A stretch of 64,000 nucleotides of DNA from Salinicoccus sp. YB14-2 (GCF_001265075.1 NZ_LFKO01000001.1:125527-189526); one strand, 5' to 3'. Positions 42,487 to 51,260 are shown, counted from the stretch's first letter. Notes: generated by a model from the sequence alone, not told the origin. Numbers and translations are program-made.

Positions 42487-42885
42487 TTACATGTAATGTT
42501 TTTTAAATTCTTCCGATGGTTCAATTTCTTCAATGATATCAATCATAATACCGTTTGGATCTTTGATTATGAAATGCCTCTGCCCAAACTCTTCATCTTT
42601 GATTCCAAGTAACGGTGGTAATTTTTGATCAACAACTAATTTTTCATATAAAAACTTCGCATCATTCACTTCAAAATTTAAAATTAAATCAGAAGTTTTC
42701 TTTCCCCTTTTATTCTCCGGCACAGTATCATGATTACAGTCCAATACAGCCAGCTCATAATATCCCTTTTTCAAACTGACATACCAATCCATTTCAAATG
42801 TCTTTTCAAAGTCTAATTTCTCAACGTAAAAGTCAGCAGTCTCAGTGACCTTGTCCGTCATAATGACGGGATAGAAACTTTTCAT
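42487..42885 (-). CDS. VOC-family protein (glyoxalase/bleomycin-resistance fold)
   Basis: A 132-residue single-domain protein. Paired beta-alpha-beta-beta-beta modules: SFYPVIMTDKVTETADFYVEKLDFEKTF and the second half with FGQRHFIIKDPNGIMIDIIEEI, where D-P-N-G-x-x-I-D is the usual VOC end motif. Small VOC proteins bind drugs or isomerise/cleave metabolites. ATG 42885 follows AAAGGGAGGAAGGGATT. First gene of an operon with tetR. Confidence 0.85.
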   Translation of the reverse strand: MKSFYPVIMTDKVTETADFYVEKLDFEKTFEMDWYVSLKKGYYELAVLDCNHDTVPENKRGKKTSDLILNFEVNDAKFLYEKLVVDQKLPPLLGIKDEEFGQRHFIIKDPNGIMIDIIEEIEPSEEFKKHYM

Positions 42886-42919
42886 AATCCCTTCCTCCCT
42901 TTGTTTACTTATTACCATT

Positions 42920-42940
42920 ATACATACAAACAGTATGTAT
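42920..42940. promoter_or_regulatory. TetR-type operator of the VOC-tetR operon
   Basis: A perfect 8-5-8 inverted repeat ATACATAC / GTATGTAT about 35 bases upstream of the VOC start. Such ACATAC/GTATGT repeats are typical of TetR-family sites. Confidence 0.78.
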
Positions 42941-42956
42941 GTAAATAGTTTTAATA

Positions 42957-42993
42957 AAAGAATGCCTATTGTATTAGTGATTCAGCATTCTTT
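42957..42993 (-). terminator. Terminator of paralogue F
   Basis: A 9-bp perfect stem AAAGAATGC / GCATTCTTT with a 19-base loop and UAUU tail on the minus strand. Confidence 0.65.
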
Positions 42994-43039
42994 AAGGGCG
43001 TATCTTATTATTTAATTGATTGGGAAGTATATATGGCTC

Positions 43040-43075
43040 CCTCTCCCGACATCGTTTTTCAGCCATGTCGGGAGA
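43040..43075. other. Strong hairpin without U-tract
   Basis: A perfect 12-bp inverted repeat CTCTCCCGACAT / ATGTCGGGAGAG with a 12-base loop, 21 bases beyond the stop of paralogue F. Neither strand has a T-run, so it is not a standard intrinsic terminator. It could stabilise the mRNA end or be a protein site. Confidence 0.6.
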
Positions 43076-43095
43076 GGATGCAAATACCGCCAACA

Positions 43096-43647
43096 TCAAC
43101 TTAAATCTCTTCCCGATTCATGCCCATGCCGCCGGAGATCCTCTTCACGTAAATCTAATTTTTTTCTGGAATTAATGACGCCGCCCTCATACTCCTCATC
43201 CACCGCTTCCCTTGCGAGTGCCTCTCTACTCTTCTCACGGGCAAACATATTTTCAATCACTTCCACTTTGAAAGTATTCGAATACTTTGCCGTGACCAGG
43301 ACCGCAAGCAGCAACGGAATAAACGCCCACAATCCAAAGTTCTCATAAATCGGAAACATTGCCGGCAGAATCAGAAGAGACACCAAAAGACCGTACATCA
43401 AATAATTGGCAATCGTATGTCTGATCAGCACCACATCCCCATTTTTGACAGTCACCCTGTTGCTGAGATCAAAGACTTCATTGTAGTTAATCCGGAACAA
43501 CGCACCCTGCCTGTGCAGATCGACAGTCAGCTCTTCTTCATTATTAATAGAACCGAACTTTTCATCATCCAGTTTAAAATTAACAGATTTCCAAAATCCG
43601 AACACTCCTGTTTTTCTCAACACCCTTATATTCATCTTCCGTTTCAT
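43096..43647 (-). CDS. Beta-domain plus two-TM protein (paralogue F)
   Basis: A 183-residue member of the same family. Beta part residues 5-80 (RVLRKTGVFGFWKSVNFKLDDEKFGSINNEEELTVDL ... VTVKNGDVVLIRH), helices about 85-102 and 108-125, then a longer charged tail rich in R/E (REKSREALAREAVDEEYEGG). Start is ATG 43647 or 43635; neither has a perfect ribosome site. It lies apart from the cluster at 37495-39915, with its own terminator region. Function unknown. Confidence 0.7.
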   Translation of the reverse strand: MKRKMNIRVLRKTGVFGFWKSVNFKLDDEKFGSINNEEELTVDLHRQGALFRINYNEVFDLSNRVTVKNGDVVLIRHTIANYLMYGLLVSLLILPAMFPIYENFGLWAFIPLLLAVLVTAKYSNTFKVEVIENMFAREKSREALAREAVDEEYEGGVINSRKKLDLREEDLRRHGHESGRDLS

Positions 43648-43843
43648 TTTCTCAACAACCTTTTATAACAGTTACCACCATTTTAAAGTGTTCCATGACA
43701 TTCATAAAGCATTTGTACTCTTATTGATTCAGATAAATCTTCAAATGAAATTCAAAGAACACCACAATGTATAAAGATGTTTACTTTTGAATTTTTATGT
43801 ATTATTATAAATGTTATCTTAATTTGTAAAAGGAGTCTTATTA

Positions 43844-45064
43844 ATGGTGCATATCGGTAATTCAAAAGAAATATTAAGCGAGATGATTAGAAACTTGAAA
43901 TCGATCTATCCGGATATGATTGACGTGAGAAGGGATTTCCATATGCATCCCGAGCTCTCTTTCAAAGAAGTCCGCACCCCAAAAATCATCGCCGAACACT
44001 TAAAATCACTCGGCATCGAAACTTATGAAAATGTCGGCACGAGCGGTGTCGTCGGTATACTTCGCGGCAGCAGCCGAGGGCCGACAATCGCACTCCGTGC
44101 TGACTTTGATGCTCTTCCGATGCAGGATGAAAAAGATGTGTCCTATAAATCCACAGTCAACGGTGTGACTCATGCCTGCGGCCACGATATACACACAACC
44201 GCCCTGATGATGGTGGAAAAGGTACTCGTCAAGCATAAGGATAAACTCCAGGGCGATATCATTTTTATACATCAGCATGCAGAAGAGGAACCACCCGGAG
44301 GCGCTTCAGAAATTATTGCATCCGGCCTGCTTAAAGATGTTGATTATATTTATGGTGCACATGTCTGGGACGACGGCGCCCTCGGTGAAATTGGGTTGAC
44401 TGAAGGTTACGCTATGGGCGCCGGTGATAATTTTGAGATTCTTCTGTCCGGGGACGGCGGTCACGGTGCGATGCCGCATAATTCCGTCGATACATTGGTC
44501 GCCGGATGCCAACTGGTCGGTAATCTTCAAAACATCATCAGCCGCAGACTCGATCCGCAGAAGTCCGGAGTCGTCACAATCGGCACAATAAAATCCGGTG
44601 ACTCATATAACGTCATTCCATCTAAAGCATATATTGCAGGCACTTCACGTTGTTTCAACCCTGAAACCAAGCAGCAGATCCGCGGATGGATCGACCATAT
44701 TTCAAAAACGACTGCAGAACAGTTCGGCGCTTCTGCCGAAGTGATTTTTGCCCAAGGGTATGATGCGGTGTATAACCATATTCCTGAAACCAAAAATCTT
44801 AAAACATTGGTAGATACACATCTTCCTGAATTGACTACGGTCACTAAAGACCCTGCGCTCACAGCTGAAGATTTCGCCGATTATTTAAAGGCGTTTCCCG
44901 GCACTTTCTTCTTCGTCGGCGCTCACAGAGATGAAAATGCACCCAGATATCCACTCCATCATCCTAAATTTAACCCGGATGAACGTTCGATGATCAATAT
45001 CGGCAAAGTCTTTTTAACTGCGGTATCACATCATCTGTTCGGATTGGAGGCATCACATGACTGA
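43844..45064 (+). CDS. M20-family amidohydrolase/aminoacylase, second copy
   Basis: A 406-residue enzyme with motifs VRRDFHMHPELSFKEV, ACGHDIHTTALMMVEK, FIHQHAEEEPPGGASE and HHPKFNPDE, the zinc and catalytic residues of M20D amidohydrolases. It is cytosolic. An AAAAGGAGTCTTATTA ribosome site precedes ATG. Its stop overlaps the start of a YfcC-type transporter gene by 8 bases, so the pair likely imports and deacylates or hydrolyses an N-acyl amino acid or peptide. Confidence 0.9.
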   Translation: MVHIGNSKEILSEMIRNLKSIYPDMIDVRRDFHMHPELSFKEVRTPKIIAEHLKSLGIETYENVGTSGVVGILRGSSRGPTIALRADFDALPMQDEKDVSYKSTVNGVTHACGHDIHTTALMMVEKVLVKHKDKLQGDIIFIHQHAEEEPPGGASEIIASGLLKDVDYIYGAHVWDDGALGEIGLTEGYAMGAGDNFEILLSGDGGHGAMPHNSVDTLVAGCQLVGNLQNIISRRLDPQKSGVVTIGTIKSGDSYNVIPSKAYIAGTSRCFNPETKQQIRGWIDHISKTTAEQFGASAEVIFAQGYDAVYNHIPETKNLKTLVDTHLPELTTVTKDPALTAEDFADYLKAFPGTFFFVGAHRDENAPRYPLHHPKFNPDERSMINIGKVFLTAVSHHLFGLEASHD

Positions 45065-46466
45065 TATTGATAATAAAGACCAAAGTCCCAAGAAGAAAAA
45101 GTGGGAGATGCCGGACACCTATGTCATCGTATTTCTTGTTCTTCTTTTTGTAACGATTGCTACATATTTCATACCGGCGGGTTTGTTCGACCGTGAAGAA
45201 GTCGATGGCGTGGAACGTGTCGTTTCGGGTTCATTCAGTGCTGCTGAATCCAATCCGGCCGGCATTATGGATCTGTTTCTTGCGATACAGACCGGCATGG
45301 TGGAGTCAGCCGGCCTGATCTTTCTTGTATTATTTGCCGGCGGCATGTTCGAAGTCATTGAAAAAACCGGCGCCATAAAGGCGGGCATACTGTCGACCAT
45401 ATCAAACATGCGCGGCAAGGAATTTTTATTGATTGCGGTCATTACGACGCTGTTCGCTGTCGGCGGTGCTGTCGGTGCACTCGCGAACTCAGTCATCCCA
45501 TTTGTTGCAATCGGTGTCGTTCTTGCCCGTGCGCTGAAACTTGATGCGATTGTTGCGGTCGCAATCACATTCAATGCGGCATTCATCGGCTTTGCAGCCG
45601 GATTCCTGAACCCATACACTGTGGGAATCGCCCATAATATTGCAGAGATACCATTATTCTCTGGAATGACATTCAGAATCATCTCCTTTGTTGTACTCAT
45701 CAGCATCACCATCTGGTACACATGGAGATATTGTAAGACGATCATGAATGATCCGAGCCGCAGTCTGATGGGTGTCCTCGAAGCGGATGATGAAGACCCG
45801 GAATTGACGGCCGATTTCACAACAAGACATAAACTGATTTTGACATGGACCGCCCTGGCACTGGCCTTCTTCGTCTTGGCTGTTGTTCTATTTGAGTGGA
45901 CGACCGATCACATGGCTGCTTTCTTCATCATCATCGGCCTTGTAGCCGGAATCATTGGCGGAATGAACTACAACACATTGACTTTGACATTTTTAGAAGG
46001 CTGTAAAAAGCTGGTCTACGGTGCACTAATTATCGGTGTGGCGAGAGCCGTACTCGTGGTGATGGAAAATGCCAACATACTGGACACTTTCGTCAACAGT
46101 CTGTCGGCGCCTCTGGAGCTGTTCCCACCGGTGCTGACTGCGATCGGCATGTTCATCATCAATTCGATATTCAACCTTTTCATACCTTCGGGAAGCGGCC
46201 AGGCGGCCATCATGATGCCGATTCAAGTGCCGCTTGCTGATATGATTGGCATCAACAGACAGATTTCAGTGCTTGCTTTCCAGTTCGGAGATGGATTATC
46301 CAATGCAATTTATCCGACTTCAGGACCATTAATGGCCAGTCTTGCGGTGGCATCAGTGCCATGGTTGAAATGGGCCAAATGGTTTCTGCCCTTATTTTTA
46401 ATGCTGTCGCTGGCTTCCATGGTTCTGCTCGCAATCGCAGTGTTCATTAACCTCGGACCGCTCTAA
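45057..46466 (+). CDS. YfcC-family carboxylate/amino-acid transporter
   Basis: A 469-residue membrane protein with about 12 helices. Family features: N-terminal DTYVIVFLVLLFVTIATYFIPAG then LFDREEVDG, the VGGAVGALANSVIPFVAIG segment and the C-terminal NLFIPSGSGQAAIMMPIQVPLAD, which is the substrate-binding hairpin of the IT superfamily (YfcC/DcuC/AbgT relatives). It starts inside the amidohydrolase gene and is translationally coupled, suggesting uptake of that enzyme's substrate. Confidence 0.88.
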   Translation: MTDIDNKDQSPKKKKWEMPDTYVIVFLVLLFVTIATYFIPAGLFDREEVDGVERVVSGSFSAAESNPAGIMDLFLAIQTGMVESAGLIFLVLFAGGMFEVIEKTGAIKAGILSTISNMRGKEFLLIAVITTLFAVGGAVGALANSVIPFVAIGVVLARALKLDAIVAVAITFNAAFIGFAAGFLNPYTVGIAHNIAEIPLFSGMTFRIISFVVLISITIWYTWRYCKTIMNDPSRSLMGVLEADDEDPELTADFTTRHKLILTWTALALAFFVLAVVLFEWTTDHMAAFFIIIGLVAGIIGGMNYNTLTLTFLEGCKKLVYGALIIGVARAVLVVMENANILDTFVNSLSAPLELFPPVLTAIGMFIINSIFNLFIPSGSGQAAIMMPIQVPLADMIGINRQISVLAFQFGDGLSNAIYPTSGPLMASLAVASVPWLKWAKWFLPLFLMLSLASMVLLAIAVFINLGPL

Positions 46467-46542
46467 TCATAAAAATATTTGAATGATATATGATGCTGTC
46501 ATATAGTATATTTAAAGATGTCACACCCAATGGAGGGGTAAT

Positions 46543-46872
46543 ATGAACCCGCAGGAAGAAAAGATCATTGAACTCGCTGACCCGAAAGATGAGATTATAG
46601 TACTGGAACCTAAAAAGGACCAGTCTTTTGCGAAGCTCGCAATCAGCAGCTTTATGAATTTACCGTTCACTTCTAAAAATGCACTGGCTGAAAGGGTCAG
46701 AGTGAACTCGTATTTCTTAATCAGAAATGCCGACGCACGCACACTATACTCAATGGCTGAAGATTTAACATACGATTCATATGATGTTTCTGAAGCAGTC
46801 AATGAATCAGAAGAACGAGATGCTTTCGTCTTTATGGGATATAAATTCAAATATGTAGAAGTAATAGAATAA
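46543..46872 (+). CDS. Conserved-looking hypothetical protein
   Basis: A 109-residue soluble acidic protein with no recognised domain. It contains SSFMNLPFTSKNALAERVRVNSYFLIRNADARTLYSMAEDL in mid-sequence, mixed alpha/beta in character. The start is preceded by AATGGAGGGGTAAT, a strong ribosome site. It sits alone between the transporter and a convergent hydrolase and has a strong terminator. Not recognised. Confidence 0.7.
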   Translation: MNPQEEKIIELADPKDEIIVLEPKKDQSFAKLAISSFMNLPFTSKNALAERVRVNSYFLIRNADARTLYSMAEDLTYDSYDVSEAVNESEERDAFVFMGYKFKYVEVIE

Positions 46873-46875
46873 ATC

Positions 46876-46908
46876 AAAACGCCATCCAGAATAAGGATGG
46901 CGTTTCTT
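46876..46908. terminator. Bidirectional terminator
   Basis: An 11-bp perfect stem AAACGCCATCC / GGATGGCGTTT with a 7-base loop between converging genes. Confidence 0.9.
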
Positions 46909-47761
46909 ACTTTTCGAGAAATCGTAATATGTGTCTGTTTACCATGTCCGGCTGTTCATGATTGACCCAGTGTGTCGCATCTTCAATCCATGCGATTTCA
47001 CCGTCTTCGGACAGTTTAAAGCTTGCCTTGGCCAGTGCCTTCGATAAAAACCGGTCCCCGGTACCCCAGATAATCTTGACAGGCACTCCCACATTTTTCT
47101 TTAGACTTTTTAATCCGGCAGGGGCCGCCCGGTACCAGTTCAACATCGCTGTGAGTGCGCCTTTCTCTGCCCATGCATTCTCATATTCATCCAAATCAGC
47201 TGCACTGAAAGTATGTTTATTGCTCGTCTGCTTCAATGCACGTTTCATCATTTTAAAATGGTGAAAACTTAAAAACTTTTCAGGTACTCCCGGAACTTGA
47301 AAAAATAACATATATAAACTTCTGAACATCTGTACAGGATGCCGCTTCATCACTTCAGGCATAACTGCCGGATGCGGGATGTTGATTGCGATGAACTTCT
47401 CAACAAGCGCCGGCCGGGTGCTCGCCAAATGCCAGCCGACCGCCCCGCCCCAGTCATGACCGATCACAATTGCCCGGTTTTTATTATAATGATCAATAAT
47501 CTCCGCGACATCATCTATCAGTTTATCAATATGATATTCATCCACGCCTTCCGGCTTGTCACTTTTGTTGTAACCCCTCTGGTCAGGAACGATGACTCTG
47601 TACCCGGCATCAGTGAGCGCGTCGATTTGATACCGCCAGCCATACCAGAATTCAGGGAAACCGTGCAGCAGCACAACCAGTTCACCCGCTTCATCGCCGG
47701 CGGTTTTGAGGTGAAAATTGAGTCCGTTCACCTTTATAAACTGCGATTCATATCTATTCAT
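46907..47761 (-). CDS. Alpha/beta hydrolase, epoxide hydrolase-like
   Basis: A 284-residue hydrolase. Oxyanion motif LLHGFPEFWYGWRYQ, nucleophile elbow GHDWGGAVGW (Asp near residue 103, as in epoxide hydrolases and haloalkane dehalogenases) and the terminal His in DATHWVNHEQP. The aspartate nucleophile distinguishes it from esterases. A helical cap spans about residues 130-220. ATG 47761 follows TTAAAGGAGTGGCATTT; GTG 47770 overlaps that site. The substrate is unknown. Confidence 0.87.
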   Translation of the reverse strand: MNRYESQFIKVNGLNFHLKTAGDEAGELVVLLHGFPEFWYGWRYQIDALTDAGYRVIVPDQRGYNKSDKPEGVDEYHIDKLIDDVAEIIDHYNKNRAIVIGHDWGGAVGWHLASTRPALVEKFIAINIPHPAVMPEVMKRHPVQMFRSLYMLFFQVPGVPEKFLSFHHFKMMKRALKQTSNKHTFSAADLDEYENAWAEKGALTAMLNWYRAAPAGLKSLKKNVGVPVKIIWGTGDRFLSKALAKASFKLSEDGEIAWIEDATHWVNHEQPDMVNRHILRFLEK

Positions 47762-47865
47762 AAATGCCACTCCTTTAACCGCCTATACCCTCAGTGATGC
47801 TGTTGAAATCCTGGTGACAGGTCACTTATCAGTTGTTTGTTTGGAATTCAAGAGATAAAATTGAC

Positions 47866-48663
47866 ATGAATATATTACTTAAAGGGGGATTATTTATAAC
47901 TAAGCTGGATGGTAAAGTTGCTGTCGTTACAGGGGCAGCGTCAGGAATGGGCAAGGCAATTGCCACACTTTACGGCGAAAATGGAGCAAATGTCGTCGCC
48001 GCAGATTTCAACTTTGAAGGTGCCGAAGCAGTCGCATCCGAAATCAATGATGCGGGCGGTTCTGCGCTGGCAGTCAGCGTCAACGTAACAGAACGCGTTC
48101 AAGTTGAAAGCATGATTGACACTGCGATTGATGCATTTGGTGATTTGAATATTTTAGTCAACAACGCAGGCATCATGGACAGTTTCGAGCCCGTCGGCGA
48201 AATCACAGATGAGAAGTGGGATCAGATTTTCGACGTCAACACTAAAGGTGTCATGCGTGCGATGCGTAAAGCAATCAACTACTGGGTCGACAACGACAAA
48301 GAAGGTACTATTGTCAACACTATCTCCACCGGCGGTTTGAACGGTGCCCATGCAGGGGTTGCCTACGGGGCATCCAAGCATGCGGCCGTGGCACTCACTA
48401 AAAACACCGGCTGGATGTATGCGAAGAAAGGCATCCGCGTCAACGGGATCGCGCCCGGTTCAATTGAAACCAACATCGGTTCAAGCATGAAAGATATCAG
48501 TGAGTTCGGCATGGAACGTGCCGGTATGACACACGGTCTGTCGCCAAGAATCGGTCAGGCCGGTGAAGTCGCTGAAGCGGCGCTGTTCCTCGGTTCCGAT
48601 GCATCAAGTTTTGTGAACGGCACTATTCTGACAGTCGACGGCGGCTGGACTGCCGGTTTCTAA
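47866..48663 (+). CDS. Short-chain dehydrogenase/reductase with unusual start
   Basis: A classical SDR, 255-265 residues. Cofactor motif VVTGAASGMGKAIA, the structural LVNNAGIMD and catalytic Tyr-Lys in YGASKHAAV are present with Ser in ISTGG; the C-terminus has the usual VNGTILTVDGGW. The start is problematic. The expected (M)TKLDGKV N-terminus begins at codon ATA 47896-47898, seven bases after AAAGGGGG, an ideal ribosome site, but no ATG/GTG/TTG lies there. ATG 47866, ten codons earlier, has no ribosome site; I give it as the formal start. Confidence 0.82.
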   Translation: MNILLKGGLFITKLDGKVAVVTGAASGMGKAIATLYGENGANVVAADFNFEGAEAVASEINDAGGSALAVSVNVTERVQVESMIDTAIDAFGDLNILVNNAGIMDSFEPVGEITDEKWDQIFDVNTKGVMRAMRKAINYWVDNDKEGTIVNTISTGGLNGAHAGVAYGASKHAAVALTKNTGWMYAKKGIRVNGIAPGSIETNIGSSMKDISEFGMERAGMTHGLSPRIGQAGEVAEAALFLGSDASSFVNGTILTVDGGWTAGF

Positions 48664-48674
48664 AAAAAACCGAT

Positions 48675-48712
48675 ACCCGTTGTGCAGACCAATTCTGTAC
48701 AGCGGGTTTTAT
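48675..48712 (+). terminator. Terminator of the SDR gene
   Basis: A 9-bp stem ACCCGTTGT / ACAGCGGGT (one wobble) with an inner GCAG/CTGT pairing, then TTTTATTATTTT. Confidence 0.8.
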
Positions 48713-48793
48713 TATTTTGATACAGACGGATTCATTTTTTATATGGTTTTTGACATGTTATAATGGATGGGATTACGTATAAAGGGTGATTTT

Positions 48794-49189
48794 ATGAATG
48801 ATAATAAAATTTCTTTTATCGTCTACGGTGCCTTTTTCTCGATACTGCCGGTCATTTATCTATTCAATTTCATCATCAACCAGACACCGCCTCCACCGCT
48901 CACGTTTTACAGTTTGATCATCGTCGCTGTGATGAGCTTTTCTTTCTCTTATCTATCTGTAAACTTCAAGAAAAATAATAAAGAAAAACAACGTTCGATC
49001 ATCAGAAAAGGCAACATTACAGGGTTTGTCGCGATTGTTTTTGCGATTGCAATCGCTATTTTGGTTACAGCGTTGAATATTTTTGAGATTCAACTGCTCC
49101 ATCTGTTCATGATACTCTTGACCATTTTAGTTTCCGGCACGTTCATTTCAACTGCTGTATATACGAAAAGATTTTTGAATCCCCGATAA
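48794..49189 (+). CDS. Small four-TM membrane protein, function unknown
   Basis: A 131-residue protein with four hydrophobic segments (residues 7-27, 36-55, 75-95, 102-122) and a basic cluster NFKKNNKEKQR between the second and third. ATG 48794 follows AAAGGGTGATTTT. An extended -10 promoter (TGTTATAAT) lies at about 48755-48763. Not recognised. Confidence 0.68.
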   Translation: MNDNKISFIVYGAFFSILPVIYLFNFIINQTPPPPLTFYSLIIVAVMSFSFSYLSVNFKKNNKEKQRSIIRKGNITGFVAIVFAIAIAILVTALNIFEIQLLHLFMILLTILVSGTFISTAVYTKRFLNPR

Positions 49190-49204
49190 CTGTTCGTCAT
49201 GATA

Positions 49205-49240
49205 AATCCCTTCAGGTATAATTTGCCTGAAGGGATTTTT
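49205..49240 (+). terminator. Terminator after the 131-residue membrane protein gene
   Basis: A 12-bp stem AATCCCTTCAGG / CCTGAAGGGATT followed by TTTTT, immediately before the DUF998 gene. Confidence 0.88.
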
Positions 49241-49254
49241 AAGGGGATGAAATT

Positions 49255-49926
49255 ATGCTCGAATACTGGATTGTCACTGTCATATTAATCATCATTGCTG
49301 CAGTGCTATATAACTACCGTAACAAGTCATCCTTTCCGGTAAAGTTCGGATTACTGTCATGGATGGCTCTGTTGGTATACTTCCCGGCCGAGATGCTCAT
49401 CATCAGCCGGACAACGAAACCATACAGCATAATGAATCAGGCAATGAGCGACCTTGGCCTGCTGTCCTGCGGAAGGGATGCTTATCCGCTGGCTGCATAT
49501 GAAATTTGTTCACCTATGGCGCATGAGATGAATATCATCTTTATATTGACCGGTATGCTCATTGCAACGGGTTCGCTCCTTCTCCACCGGTTTTGGGGCA
49601 ACAGTAGATGGACGCTTTTTGTCATTTACGGCATTGGCTATACACTTTCAGATGTTTATCCTGCAGACGTCAACTTCTGGGCGCATACGCTGCCGTCGCT
49701 TCCGACAATGGTCGTTCAGCTGCCTGCGATGTACTTTATATCGAAAGCCATAAAGGATAAATGGCCGGGACTCTCCAGATTTACATTGATCTGCATGATG
49801 ATTTCAGCACTCAGTCTTATCCTGATCATCATCGGTTTTCCGGCAGGTCTGATGCAGAGACTGATCTACTTTTCTGCGTGGTTCTGGATGAGTATGACTG
49901 CGATCATTCTTTGGAGAAAATCATAG
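49255..49926 (+). CDS. DUF998 family membrane protein
   Basis: A 223-residue protein with about six or seven helices. The stretch MSDLGLLSCGRDAYPLAAYEICSPMAHEMNIIF between helices 2 and 3 and GIGYTLSDVYPADVN...AHTLPSL later follow the DUF998 pattern (D-L-G-x-x-x-C near the start, H-x-x-x-S later). The family is uncharacterised. It is preceded by TTTTTAAGGGGATGAAATT, a ribosome site immediately after the upstream terminator. Confidence 0.72.
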   Translation: MLEYWIVTVILIIIAAVLYNYRNKSSFPVKFGLLSWMALLVYFPAEMLIISRTTKPYSIMNQAMSDLGLLSCGRDAYPLAAYEICSPMAHEMNIIFILTGMLIATGSLLLHRFWGNSRWTLFVIYGIGYTLSDVYPADVNFWAHTLPSLPTMVVQLPAMYFISKAIKDKWPGLSRFTLICMMISALSLILIIIGFPAGLMQRLIYFSAWFWMSMTAIILWRKS

Positions 49927-49947
49927 TACACAAGCAGGGGATTTACC

Positions 49948-49975
49948 GCCGGATTCACAGGAATCCGGCATTTTT
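49948..49975 (+). terminator. Terminator of the DUF998 gene
   Basis: A 9-bp perfect stem GCCGGATTC / GAATCCGGC with ACAG loop, then ATTTTTA. Confidence 0.85.
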
Positions 49976-50025
49976 AATACAAAAAAACACCGCGCTTAAC
50001 TACGCAGTGCCGTATATATATATAT

Positions 50026-50196
50026 CTATTTATCGGTTTTCTTCTTTTCATTGTTTGAAGGTTTTTTTCTCGAATCAAAACCCAGTTCTTCAGCTTTTTT
50101 GTACAGTGCTTCCGAACGTTTTTTAGAGGCTTTTAACACTTCACGCTGCTGGTTGAGAATATCATTTTCGGATTCTTTGAATGAAGCACTCACCAT
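50026..50196 (-). CDS. Small basic coiled-coil-like protein, function unknown
   Basis: A 56-residue charged protein, mostly helical (ENDILNQQREVLKASKKRSEALYKKAEELGF) with a lysine-rich tail. ATG 50196 follows ACGGGGTGATTGT. It begins 5 bases after the GAF protein stop, so the two form an operon and it may be an accessory of the GAF protein. Not recognised. Confidence 0.6.
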   Translation of the reverse strand: MVSASFKESENDILNQQREVLKASKKRSEALYKKAEELGFDSRKKPSNNEKKKTDK

Positions 50197-50200
50197 ACAA

Positions 50201-51154
50201 TCACCCCGTATCACTGATTACATTCATATTATCATAATAATATGCCAGCGCACAAACGTCGGCATAAAATTTCAAAGTATCAATGTCCGCTTCTATGAAG
50301 CCGTCGGTGCCTTCACTCTGAATGCAGAGCACCCCGACAACAGTGTGATTGATTTTAATGGGCAGGCCGATGATGGACCCGTAATTGTGATTCGGTGAAA
50401 AATCCCCTTTAAAGTAAGTACTCTCACAAATATTCGAAACCAGCTCAATTTCACCTGTCTTCCAGACGTTTCCGGCAAAGCCTTCACCATATTCAAACTC
50501 CCTCGACCGGGTCGAGGTGAAATTCACCCGGTGATATGCCGTCATTTTAAGCACATCATCCTCGACAATATACAATGTCGAGGACTTGTCAGAACGGTCC
50601 TGGTGCAGCACGGTGATGCATTCATCCAGAACATTATTATAAAATTCCTTTGTCCAGCCGGAATGGTTTTCATCCAAAAGGCTCGTAAGTGTCCGGATCA
50701 ATCGGCTGCTGTTTTTATGGTGCCGGATAAATGTCTCGCTGACATACTGGACATTTTCAAGTTCCACATCTTTCATTTCCAGTTCATCAAGCAGCGAGTC
50801 CGTAAAACTTTCAAGCTGCTGTTTATCCTCTTTCAGACGGGTATTTTCCTGCTGGATCGTTTTTATTGTTTCAAGACCGACATCCTCAAAATAAGGATCG
50901 TACACCGGGTTTTGAAACCTCAATCCGAATATAGATATTTTTTCCGCAGAAGATCTGAATCCTTTCGCCACCTCCACTGTAAGCGCGAATAATCCGGCAG
51001 CCGAACATATTCCAAGGATGATGTGAATATAAGTGATGCCGGCATCCAGGTTTGCCTGTTCCAAAATCCTTGATGAACTGCCGGCGACAATGATCAGAGC
51101 GATCACAACAAAAATAAAACTGATTACATAACTGAAAAAATGTTTTTTAGACAT
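50201..51154 (-). CDS. Membrane-anchored GAF-domain protein
   Basis: A 317-residue protein. Two N-terminal helices (residues 6-28 and 42-62), a coiled coil (about 90-135, IKTIQQENTRLKEDKQQLESF) and a C-terminal GAF domain (about 150-305; REFEYGEGFAGNVWKTGEIELVSNICES, IIGLPIKINHTVVGVLCIQSE). No kinase, GGDEF or HTH output domain follows, so it may signal through a partner. GAF domains bind small ligands or sense redox; the ligand here is unknown. The start follows GGCAGGAGGTTTATT. In an operon with the 56-residue gene. Confidence 0.85.
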   Translation of the reverse strand: MSKKHFFSYVISFIFVVIALIIVAGSSSRILEQANLDAGITYIHIILGICSAAGLFALTVEVAKGFRSSAEKISIFGLRFQNPVYDPYFEDVGLETIKTIQQENTRLKEDKQQLESFTDSLLDELEMKDVELENVQYVSETFIRHHKNSSRLIRTLTSLLDENHSGWTKEFYNNVLDECITVLHQDRSDKSSTLYIVEDDVLKMTAYHRVNFTSTRSREFEYGEGFAGNVWKTGEIELVSNICESTYFKGDFSPNHNYGSIIGLPIKINHTVVGVLCIQSEGTDGFIEADIDTLKFYADVCALAYYYDNMNVISDTG

Positions 51155-51260
51155 AATAAACCTCCTGCCATCTAAAAACAGAACGTATGTTCGTATTAAA
51201 TATAATACAAAACAGTGCGAATTTCAATCCGTAATTATTTGCTGACCACAAAGAAACATA

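Noticed and set aside
45119-45820. 233-residue minus-strand frame opposite the YfcC transporter
   Set aside because: Shadow frame rich in Pro/Ser/Thr/Ile without a recognisable domain; the plus-strand frame has clear family motifs.
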